From the NCBI GenBank assembly GCA_900772845.1, contig CAAGSD010000131.1, positions 1 through 15,791 of the forward strand: a stretch of DNA of 15,791 nt. The letters are read 5' to 3'. The position numbers were made by a program, and so were the translations under genes. The stretch's first letter is position 1, and every line of letters begins with the position of its first letter. The notes beneath the pieces were generated by a model, which worked only from the letters and a program-made list of their open reading frames with translations, did not search any database and was not told the origin of the DNA. Positions 1 through 6,451 of this stretch are shown here, piece after piece. This DNA comes from Lachnospiraceae bacterium (GTDB lineage Bacteria > Bacillota > Clostridia > Lachnospirales > Lachnospiraceae).

Positions 1-25
1 AGATATTTTCTAAGTGTTTTTTATT

Positions 26-60
26 TTGCAGAACCACTTCCATAATTCTTATAATTATGG
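26..60 (+). promoter_or_regulatory. Possible promoter with a palindrome over its -10 box, upstream of the HNH gene
   Basis: A consensus TATAAT at 50-55 sits 18 bases after a weak -35-like TTGCAG (26-31). The -10 lies inside a perfect 8-base inverted repeat, CCATAATT (40-47) and AATTATGG (53-60), with a 5-base spacer. Such a dyad over a -10 box is the usual geometry of a repressor operator. It could equally be an AT-rich coincidence. The distance to the ATG at 103 is compatible with a promoter for the HNH gene. Confidence 0.35.
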
Positions 61-85
61 TACACTTCTAAATACCAACTTTCAA

Positions 86-92
86 AAAGGAG
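86..92 (+). promoter_or_regulatory. Ribosome binding site fixing the HNH gene start at 103
   Basis: AAAGGAG lies 10 bases upstream of the ATG at 103. It is a strong Shine-Dalgarno match, whereas the ATG at 355 inside the open remainder has no comparable site. This supports 103 as the ancestral start and the in-frame TAA at 259 as a true interruption. Confidence 0.7.
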
Positions 93-102
93 TGCATTTT
101 TC

Positions 103-1335
103 ATGAGTCGTTCAATCGATCAATTCACAACACCATTTTCACCAGCAGAAGCTTTCTGCATTGGTGGTATTATTTCTTCATGCGATGTACATACAAATGA
201 AACCGGAACATCTACATGGGTGCTTCCTGTTATTCATAACCCTCAGAAGGCAACACCATAAAACCTTTCTGCACATAAAAAACACTTAGAAAATATCTTT
301 GCCGAAATCTCATCAATAACAGTTGCAAAAGGCGAACCGGATTTCACAAAATATATGCAGCCAAACAAAGATGGATTTGTATTTTTATTTGAATCAAAAG
401 ACTTAAATACTCCAGAGGATCTGATTCAGCACTTTGCGAACGATATCCTCTTGTCCGAAGAATCTATTCGTTGTGCATTTATTTCAGGTGTGTTTGACGG
501 AAGAAGTTCATGGGACAGAAGCGGAAAAATGATAACTTTAGACAGCCGAAATGAACTTTGCGCAGAAACAATCTGTTCAATCTTAGATAGCCTGGGCATG
601 AGATACAATTATAATCCACCGCGCGAGCGAACAACTGGTAATCCTCGTAAGGCACAGCTTAGAATATATTCAACAGATGTGCCAGACTTCATAAAACGAA
701 TTGGTCTTATCTCTCCGACAAGGATAAAAGACATCGAAAATGCGAGCATATGCAATTTCTCCGAAGAAGCTGATACTATCCTTGATGGATTAACCAGAGT
801 AGTGGGACTGCGTATTTCCACACAAACACGTGAGTATAAAAAAGTCACTAAAGAGGAGTTTTCCGTTGAGTCTGAACTCGACAGAAAATTATTAGATGAT
901 ACAATTACTGAAATTGACAGCGACATACCTGAAAAGCCAACTTACAATGGAACTCCAAAAAAGAAAAAGGCTCCTGCAAAATTTTCTTTTTCTGAAGCAT
1001 ATCCACGTGATACAAATACTGCTCTGAATGCCTTAAAAATTGCGGAGTATAAATGTGAAATAGATTCCGAACACCCAACATTTATCCGAAAGAAGAATAA
1101 TCTACCTTATACCGAACCACACCATTTAATACCAATGGCTTATTCCGATAATTTTGATTTTTCTTTGGACGTTGAGGAAAACATCGTATCTTTATGCAGC
1201 AACTGTCATAACCAGATTCATTATGGCAAAGACGTAGAAGTGATTTTACAACCACTATATGAAAAGCGAAAAGATCTCCTGGCAAGGGCTGGTATCTATA
1301 TCGCTTATGCCGAGCTTCTTGAAATGTATAAATAA
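103..1335 (+). pseudogene. HNH endonuclease with LAGLIDADG-like segments, interrupted by in-frame TAA at codon 53
   Basis: The frame from the well-placed ATG at 103 to the stop ending at 1335 is one reading frame of 410 codons plus stop, broken only by TAA at 259-261. The open part after the stop has its first ATG at 355 (326 residues). Numbering from 103, residues about 17-30 and 125-138 resemble LAGLIDADG-type helices (AFISGVFDGRSSWD in the second). A Lys-rich linker at about 285-291 leads to a C-terminal HNH module with EPHHLIPM at about 338-345 and NIVSLCSNCHNQIH at about 360-373. Cys318 and the CxxC pair probably bind a structural zinc. The likely role is a DNA endonuclease, as a homing, restriction or element-borne nuclease; the target is unknown. 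Restarted translation, readthrough or inversion of 25-274 could still yield a product. Confidence 0.75.
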
Positions 1336-1340
1336 AAATT

Positions 1341-1384
1341 ACGGCGATGCGTGAAAACTCAAATCATGCACCGCCGTTTTCTTG
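1341..1384. terminator. Bidirectional terminator between the converging HNH gene and parAB operon
   Basis: Arms at 1341-1354 and 1364-1377 form a 14-base stem with one G-U and one A-C pair around a 9-base loop. On the + strand the hairpin is followed by TTTTCTT. On the - strand it is followed by a tract ending in AATTTTTATTT. It starts 5 bases after the HNH stop codon and lies 11 bases downstream of the small ORF's TAA on the other strand, so it can end transcription from both sides. Confidence 0.85.
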
Positions 1385-1394
1385 TAAATTCGTA

Positions 1395-1664
1395 TTATTT
1401 TCTTCCCCTCATCTGCCACTTATCATGCTTCTTAATACCGCTCACTGCCTGTGTCAATGTGCCTGCCCAACCATGCAGATGATATGGATGGGATGCTTTA
1501 TGCTTATGGAAGATTACGCAGTTGCCCTCTGCCGGATAATCCGTATTATACAGATACCACTAATGACCGGTATTTATAGACTGCACCGTCACATCATGCT
1601 CACTCAGCATGATGATGTTGAAATACTGAGGATTTATTTTCTCAAACTGTCTTGTATCAAACAT
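1395..1664 (-). pseudogene. Small ParB-linked ORF (90 codons including stops) with an in-frame TAG at codon 35
   Basis: The ATG at 1664 overlaps the end of the parB reading frame (ATGTTTGA), a typical translationally coupled junction. The frame runs to TAA at 1395-1397 with one interruption, TAG at 1562-1560. Residues before the stop read MFDTRQFEKINPQYF and onwards to INTGH. After it, WYLYNTDYPAEGNCVIFHKH continues into a His-rich, basic C-terminus ending KWQMRGRK. Protein-like composition on both sides and the coupled start suggest one ancestral protein of about 89 residues. From memory it resembles short proteins encoded beside ParB in clostridial integrative elements, but I cannot name a family or function. 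It is probably non-functional unless the TAG is read through. Confidence 0.55.
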
Positions 1665-2627
1665 TTGCTTCCCCCTCTCTGGCAAACCCTGTGGTCAATG
1701 CCTGTTCCAAAACTCCCATAATTTCATCCGTGGACTTACCCTTAAAATATTTCTTTTTTATCTGGGCAAACATCTTTGCATCAGATACCGGCTTTTCTTT
1801 CGTGTCTCCCACCAGAATATCCTTCACTTTGTCCGCTGTAAGAGAATCGGCCGCATTATGCAGTTCCACTGCCTGAGCATTTTTTATTTTTCCACCATGC
1901 TCATCCAAAACCGTACATACCTGTTTCTGTTCCTCTTCTGATAGATACGATAATTCACCGCTGTTACCATGGCCATTGCGCCATCATCCACCATTTCCTT
2001 AATTTGGTCTATGATCTGATTGAGCCTCATATATCTTGCAATATTGCGTCCTGTCATTCCGTAATCTTCTCCGATTGCATCTCTACTCTTTGCCTTGTGG
2101 ACATCATGTCCACAAGTTTCCGATACGTCCATGCCATTCAACATTGCAATCTCTTCCAAAATGTCATTTCTTCTGCCCTGACACATGACTTTCTCATATC
2201 GCTCTGCCAATACTGCTGCCTTTTCTGATGGCAAGAGGTCATCAAAAGACCTCTGCAACATATTGGTTTCTATCACATACACATATGCTTCTCTTTCGGT
2301 CAGATCTTCTTTAATGATTGCCGGAATTTCTTTGATTCCCGCAATCTTAGCCGCATTCCACCTATTGTGACCGGAAAGCATTTCATATCCATCTACAATT
2401 TTCTGTACAATCACAGGAATAAGAATCCCATGCTCACGGATACTCTCCACCATATCATCAAGGCGTTTTCCCTCGTATAATCGGAACGGATGATTGTGGA
2501 ACGGAACTACCTTTTTCACAGAAATCATTGTCTGACCACTACTAACCGGATTTATCATCTCTTCCGATGGACTGATTAAATCCACCGCATCCTGAAATAC
2601 TTTTCTTTTTGGTGCATTAGCCTTCAT
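1657..2627 (-). pseudogene. parB: ParB/Spo0J-family partition protein, frameshifted near its C-terminus
   Basis: ParB proteins bind centromere-like DNA sites and work with ParA in plasmid or element segregation. The N-terminal ParB nuclease-like fold is clear, with GYEMLSGHNRWNAAKIAG as the GERRxxA-type box at about residue 82, followed by a helix-turn-helix region near GMTGRNIARYMRLN. Around 1951-1955 the frame changes. The first frame drifts into YRIYQKRNRN and stops near 1884, while the -1 neighbour frame continues as LSYLSEEEQKQV to the stop at 1657. Adding one base at GTGAATTATCG (giving V-N-L-S) restores a 323-residue protein, and the total length is then divisible by three. Start: ATG 2627 is preferred over TTG 2633 because AAAGGAG lies 10 bases upstream of it. 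It overlaps parA by 11 bases. It is either a decayed gene or a sequencing error in a short A/T stretch. Confidence 0.8.
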
Positions 2628-3399
2628 CCGCAATCAACTCCTTTGCTAAATTCTGATACATTCTGCAAGCCTTCGTTCTCGGTGCATATTCCAACAACGG
2701 TTCACCATAATATACGGATTCCCCCACTTTTACTGTAGTTGGAATCTTGCTGTCAAAAATACGCAGTTTCCCATTGAATATCTCTGACACTTCCTCTGTA
2801 ATAACTTTGCAAAGGTTAGTTCTCTCCTCACACATGGTCAACAGAATCCCTGACACCTCCAATTTAGAATTAACACGATTCTTAATCTTTTTAACGGTCA
2901 GAAGGAAGTCTTCCAATCCCACCATTGCCCAGAACTGAGGATTTGCTGCTATAATAACTTCATCTGCAGCAGACAGGGCGTTGATTGTTAAAGTATTCAA
3001 TGAGGGACACGTATCAATCAGAATGTATTCGTATTCCTCTCTGAACTGTTTCAAAATACATGCCAGAATCTTCTCGGCTCCCATTTCCAATCTCAGCTTT
3101 GCATCTACAGCAGACAGCACCTTAGATGATGGTATAAAGTCAACCCCATTTCTGTTAATAATGTACTCAGCCGGATTTGGCTGTTCCTCTTCGTCCATCT
3201 GATTCATCATCAAGTCACCAATACTGATTTCAACAGTTTTTATATCCTCTACCACACATCTGGTGATATTTGCCGAACTATCAAAATCCACTACCAAAAC
3301 ATTCTTTCCCAATTTCTTCAATGAATATGCCAGGTTGTAAGTGGAGACGGACTTGCCGACTCCACCCTTCATAGCACCCAATACGATAATCTTTGCCAT
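2617..3399 (-). CDS. parA: ParA-family partition ATPase
   Basis: This is a 260-residue Walker-type ATPase that, with ParB, segregates or stabilises a plasmid or integrative element. The deviant Walker A motif KGGVGKS is at residues 11-17, the A' motif at VVDFDSS (37-43) and Walker B at ILIDTCPS (126-133). Length and motif order match the small ParA/Soj/MinD-like group without an N-terminal DNA-binding domain. The ATG at 3399 was chosen over an upstream in-frame start (3429) because the family start is directly before the strand leading to Walker A, and because GGGAG lies 9 bases upstream. It begins 2 bases after the SymE-like gene and overlaps parB, so the three form one operon. The gene appears intact, unlike its ParB partner. 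Confidence 0.92.
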   Translation of the reverse strand: MAKIIVLGAMKGGVGKSVSTYNLAYSLKKLGKNVLVVDFDSSANITRCVVEDIKTVEISIGDLMMNQMDEEEQPNPAEYIINRNGVDFIPSSKVLSAVDAKLRLEMGAEKILACILKQFREEYEYILIDTCPSLNTLTINALSAADEVIIAANPQFWAMVGLEDFLLTVKKIKNRVNSKLEVSGILLTMCEERTNLCKVITEEVSEIFNGKLRIFDSKIPTTVKVGESVYYGEPLLEYAPRTKACRMYQNLAKELIADEG

Positions 3400-3401
3400 A
3401 C

Positions 3402-3665
3402 TTACTTTCTCCCTTTCTTGCCATAACATTTACAATCTTCTGCCACCATCATGCACTGGCCACATGGAGCATGATATTCCACCATTTCCGGTTCTCTCGG
3501 AGTGATAATCAGCTTTCCATTCTCGCATTCCACCTGAATCAGACCACCAACATCAAAATCAGTTTCTTTCAACCAATCCCCTTTCAGGATGATGGATGGT
3601 GTTCTCTTGTAGTTATATCCGCTTGATTCATATACCTTCATTTTTCTAAATTTCTTAAATGCCAT
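3402..3665 (-). CDS. SymE-like small protein with a cysteine-containing tail
   Basis: This 87-residue protein heads the parAB operon. Residues about 9-57 (MKVYESSGYNYKRTPSIILK, then GDWLKETDFDVGGLIQVECE and NGKLIITPRE) have the SymE toxin pattern: a strand, a Leu-Lys-Gly-x-Trp-Leu turn, a Phe-Asp-x-Gly step and a closing beta strand, as in the AbrB/MazE-like swapped-hairpin fold. SymE of E. coli is a type I toxin, while many Firmicute relatives are annotated as SymE-like without functional proof. The last 20 residues add CGQC and CKC, which could bind metal. AAGGAGA lies 8 bases before ATG 3665. As the first gene of a partition operon it might act as a DNA-binding autoregulator rather than a toxin; that is inference. 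Confidence 0.65.
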   Translation of the reverse strand: MAFKKFRKMKVYESSGYNYKRTPSIILKGDWLKETDFDVGGLIQVECENGKLIITPREPEMVEYHAPCGQCMMVAEDCKCYGKKGRK

Positions 3666-3718
3666 AATATTGTCTCCTTAGATTTGCCTTGTTTTAGATT
3701 AGAATTGCAGACCTTGTA

Positions 3719-3738
3719 TCGGATGTAGAACCATCCGA
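3719..3738. other. Short perfect hairpin in the leader of the SymE-like/parAB operon
   Basis: TCGGATG (3719-3725) and CATCCGA (3732-3738) form a perfect 7-base stem around TAGAAC. There is no T tract on either side, so it is not an obvious terminator. It lies about 55 bases upstream of the SymE-like start and could be an operator dyad or a leader structure. The rest of 3666-3781 shows no gene; a TATATATAA stretch at about 3743-3751 on the - strand could serve as a -10 box, but I see no convincing -35. Confidence 0.35.
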
Positions 3739-3781
3739 GAATTTATATATAGCAGCCCAACGGCACCACCTCCCTTACACG

Positions 3782-3816
3782 AAAAAAACTGCTAATGCTT
3801 TGACGCATTAACAGTT
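3782..3816 (-). terminator. Rho-independent terminator of the sugar-rlmD operon
   Basis: A 12-base stem (3805-3816 with 3787-3798, one G-U pair) has a 6-base loop and is followed on the - strand by seven consecutive T's (3788-3782). It lies about 20 bases downstream of the rlmD stop codon. Confidence 0.9.
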
Positions 3817-3837
3817 CTCTTCTATAAGTTCAGTGTA

Positions 3838-5244
3838 TTAAATTTTTTCTCCGCTCTTTACTCTCTGTAGTTCTTCTGTGTCTACGCTGAGTTTTGCGCG
3901 GGTATCCGGCTTTGCATTTCGGTTGCCCAAGAGACAAACAGTCTCCACATGCTCAGTAAAAGGGAACATATCTACTCCCACGCCCTTCGACACGCGGTAT
4001 CCCTTCTTCTTAAAGTACTTCAGGTCCCTGACCAGCGTCTCGGGATTGCAGGAGACGTAGACGATCCGCTCGGGACCGATCCGGACTACGGAGCTCATGA
4101 ATTCTTCGGTGCTGCCGCTTCTGGGAGGATCCATCAGGACCACATCGACTTTTGCCCCCTGACTTGCCATCTCCACGAGGAATTTCCCGGCGTCGTTCTG
4201 GTAGAACTGGATGTTGCGGATCTGGTTCGCCTTGGCATTGTTGCGGGCATCCCGGACAGCATCGGCATTTAACTCCACACCGATGACCTTGCCGGCCTTG
4301 TCACTGGCAATCATGCCGATGGTTCCGGTGCCACAATAGGCATCCACCACAGTCTCTTTGCCGGTAAGTCCGGCATACTCCAGAGCTTTCCCATAGAGGA
4401 TCTCGGTCTGTACCGGATTCACCTGATAGAAGGATCTGGGAGAAATACGGAACCTCTTTCCGCACAGTTCATCCTCAATGTATCCCTTGCCGTAGATCAC
4501 ATGCTCCTTGTCGCCAAGTACCATGCTGGTATTTCGATTGTTGACATTGATGACCACGGTAGTAATCTCCGGGTAACGCTTAAGCAATGCCTTCACGAAA
4601 TTATTCTTGGAGGGCAGGATTGGGGAAGCCAGCACCAGTACCACCATGATCTGTCCGGTGACATGTCCGGTGCGGATCAGGACATGGCGCAGCAGTCCGT
4701 ATCCGGTATCCTCATTGTAAGGGCGGATATGGAATGATTTCAACAGTCCCCGGATAGAGACAATGATCTCATCCGCCTTGGCATTCTCGATCAGGCAGCT
4801 GTCCACGGGAACGATCCGGTGGCTCTTCTGTTCATAAATGCCGGAGATGGCATCGTGATACCGGTTCTCGCCGAATACCGCATGTACCTTGTTCCGGTAA
4901 TGCTCCGGGTGCTCCATGGAGATGACACCCTCGACCTTGCAAAAAGGAGCCAGAAGCTCCTTTAATTGCTTTTCCTTATTCTTCAACTGTTCCACATAGG
5001 GCTTGTTGATCCAGCTGCACCCGCCGCATTTATCAGCCACCGGGCAGAGACCACTCTTCTTTTTAACAGCCGTCTTTTCCCGGCCCTGTCCTACGGGCAC
5101 CCAGTTTTCCTTGCCTGCCGTCACTTTAGTTTTTCCCGCCGCATTGGCTTTTCCCGTTGCTTTGGTCCTTCCCGTCCCTTTCGCAGGTCCGGATGTTCTT
5201 CTGTCATTTCTGTTATCGTTCTTCATCATTCCGCCTGACTTCAT
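3838..5244 (-). CDS. rlmD: 23S rRNA (uracil-C5)-methyltransferase, RlmD/RumA family
   Basis: This SAM-dependent enzyme methylates C5 of a uridine in RNA; in E. coli RlmD the target is U1939 of 23S rRNA, and related Firmicute paralogues may act on other positions. Visible features are four Cys for a [4Fe-4S] cluster (C67, C73, C76, C150), QVNPVQTE at about 274-281, SAM motif DAYCGTGTIG at 301-310, DPPRSG at 372-377, the nucleophile Cys399 in VSCNPETL, and the general-base Glu434 in EHVETV. The first 65 residues are an unusual basic Lys/Gly/Thr-rich stretch without a recognised TRAM domain. The ATG at 5244 directly follows the TAA of the upstream hydrolase gene and has no strong RBS, so translation is probably coupled; ATG codons 6 and 7 are possible alternative starts. 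A terminator follows. Confidence 0.9.
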   Translation of the reverse strand: MKSGGMMKNDNRNDRRTSGPAKGTGRTKATGKANAAGKTKVTAGKENWVPVGQGREKTAVKKKSGLCPVADKCGGCSWINKPYVEQLKNKEKQLKELLAPFCKVEGVISMEHPEHYRNKVHAVFGENRYHDAISGIYEQKSHRIVPVDSCLIENAKADEIIVSIRGLLKSFHIRPYNEDTGYGLLRHVLIRTGHVTGQIMVVLVLASPILPSKNNFVKALLKRYPEITTVVINVNNRNTSMVLGDKEHVIYGKGYIEDELCGKRFRISPRSFYQVNPVQTEILYGKALEYAGLTGKETVVDAYCGTGTIGMIASDKAGKVIGVELNADAVRDARNNAKANQIRNIQFYQNDAGKFLVEMASQGAKVDVVLMDPPRSGSTEEFMSSVVRIGPERIVYVSCNPETLVRDLKYFKKKGYRVSKGVGVDMFPFTEHVETVCLLGNRNAKPDTRAKLSVDTEELQRVKSGEKI

Positions 5245-6387
5245 TTAGTCATCCAGTCTTCTCATTTCTGTGTAAGCCAAAAGCAGCGGTCCCACACCCT
5301 TGGCATCGTCTTCCACGATGGGCTCGGACATATAATACTCGAAGCTGCCGTCACGCCGACGGTTATCCTCAGGTCCCAGTCCTGCCACGAGGCAGATACC
5401 GCCGAGGCTTAAATGTCCATCCTTCTCCTTCAGATAACGGTCACAGATTCCCTGAAATGCCTTTAATCCATAGGCTCTGTAGGACTCCGGTAAAAATCCG
5501 AGTCTCACGCCCTTTAGCAGGGAGTAAGCCATGATCGCACTTCCGCTGGTCTCTAAGTAGTTCGGCTCCTGACCACCCAGTGCTGGAAGCTGGTACCACA
5601 TACCGCTCTCGTCCTGGAATTTTAACATGGAATCGATCAGATCCACGAATACCTTCTTCAGATTGTCATACTCTGCCTTGTACTCTTCCCCCGGCTCACA
5701 TTTGCTCAGAGTGTCCAACAATGCCATGGAATACCAGCCCAGTGCTCTCAGCCAGAAATTCTGGGACAGACCGGTCTCCTTGTTACACCAGAATGCCTTT
5801 TTGGAAGCATCATAACCGTGATAGTACAATCCGGTCTTGGGATCTCTCATATATTTTACAACATTGGCAAACTGATGAAAAATGTCATCATAGTGCTTCT
5901 TGTCATCGAATTTGGTCTCATACTCCATGTAAAAGGGCTGTCCCATGTACATGCCGTCCAACCATACCTGATTGGGATAGATCTTCTTGTGCCAGAAGTT
6001 GCCCTCCTCGGTACGAGGCTGCGTCTCCACCTGACTGTAGATCAGGTCGATCGCCTTGCGGTATTTTTCCTTTCCATTTAAGGCATACAATGCGAACAGG
6101 GTCTTGCCCGCATTGACATTGTCAATATTATATTCTTCCACGGAATACTTCGTAATCGTACCGTCTTCCTGTACTCTGTGGTCAATAAATGCATCTGCGA
6201 ATTCGTAATACTTCTTCTCTCCGGTAGCGTTGTAGATCTCTAAAAGTGCCAGGATCATGCAACCGTCAATGTAATTCCAGCCGGCAGCTTTCCCCTCTCT
6301 CGCCTTCTCTATGTTCCATGCGGGAACATCCAAAGTACTCTTCTCGATCAGTTCATCAATGTATTTCTCAAAAATAGGCAGTTGCAT
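5245..6387 (-). CDS. GH105/GH88-like unsaturated glycuronyl (rhamnogalacturonyl) hydrolase
   Basis: This family removes the 4,5-unsaturated uronic acid that polysaccharide lyases leave at the non-reducing end of oligosaccharides, by hydrating the double bond. The 380-residue length matches YteR-type GH105 enzymes. An (alpha/alpha)6 barrel is suggested by regularly spaced helices. The key motif VWLDGMYMGQPF spans about 141-152, and Asp144 aligns with the catalytic Asp reported for YteR. Further typical segments are SQNFWLRALGWYSMALLD (about 218-235) and LETSGSAIMAYSLLKG (about 288-303). There is no signal peptide, so it acts in the cytosol on imported sugars. TTTGGAGG lies about 10 bases before the ATG. 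The neighbouring importer and hydrolase imply a pectin-like (RG-I) or other uronate-containing substrate; the exact sugar cannot be read from sequence. Confidence 0.85.
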   Translation of the reverse strand: MQLPIFEKYIDELIEKSTLDVPAWNIEKAREGKAAGWNYIDGCMILALLEIYNATGEKKYYEFADAFIDHRVQEDGTITKYSVEEYNIDNVNAGKTLFALYALNGKEKYRKAIDLIYSQVETQPRTEEGNFWHKKIYPNQVWLDGMYMGQPFYMEYETKFDDKKHYDDIFHQFANVVKYMRDPKTGLYYHGYDASKKAFWCNKETGLSQNFWLRALGWYSMALLDTLSKCEPGEEYKAEYDNLKKVFVDLIDSMLKFQDESGMWYQLPALGGQEPNYLETSGSAIMAYSLLKGVRLGFLPESYRAYGLKAFQGICDRYLKEKDGHLSLGGICLVAGLGPEDNRRRDGSFEYYMSEPIVEDDAKGVGPLLLAYTEMRRLDD

Positions 6388-6451
6388 GTATTATTTTCCT
6401 CCAAATTTCTATTTTACGGCATATAGCTTTATTTTACACTTTATTTTCTGC

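Larger units (their letters stand above)
1..298. repeat. Perfect 24-base inverted repeat pair (1-24 and 275-298) bounding a 250-base segment
   Basis: Bases 1-24 are the exact reverse complement of bases 275-298. The match may be longer because the left copy starts at the window edge. Past the 24 bases the arms still resemble each other with a one-base gap (TTCTGCA sits just outside both on the gene-reading strand). The right copy lies inside the coding frame of the HNH gene and encodes roughly KKHLENI. The left copy, read leftwards on the - strand, can encode the same residues after a short ATG-initiated stretch from 43. The enclosed segment holds a possible promoter, a palindrome, the RBS and the first 53 codons of the HNH gene, including its stop. 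This could be an invertible switch, the end of an inverted second gene copy, or a fold-back assembly artefact; no recombinase is visible here. Confidence 0.9.

Noticed and set aside
1..298. Insertion sequence with 24-base terminal repeats
   Set aside because: The enclosed 250 bases encode no transposase and the right repeat is part of the nuclease reading frame. A tiny non-autonomous element is not excluded but is less simple.
259..1562. Stop-codon reassignment or programmed recoding as the cause of the in-frame stops
   Set aside because: The two interruptions use different stops (TAA and TAG), both of which also end intact genes here, and the ParB lesion is a frameshift.
1347..1721. Open frame of 124 codons on the + strand
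   Set aside because: It starts inside the terminator hairpin, has no RBS and lies antisense to the coupled small ORF and the parB end.
3740..3775. Nine-codon GTG leader peptide (VVPLGCYI) after an AGGGAGG on the - strand
   Set aside because: The spacing between AGGGAGG and GTG is too short and nothing else supports translation.
5157..5534. + strand open frames across rlmD, the GH105-like gene and the 697-residue hydrolase
   Set aside because: They are Pro/Ser/Arg-rich antisense shadows of clear genes, without RBS or recognisable domains.
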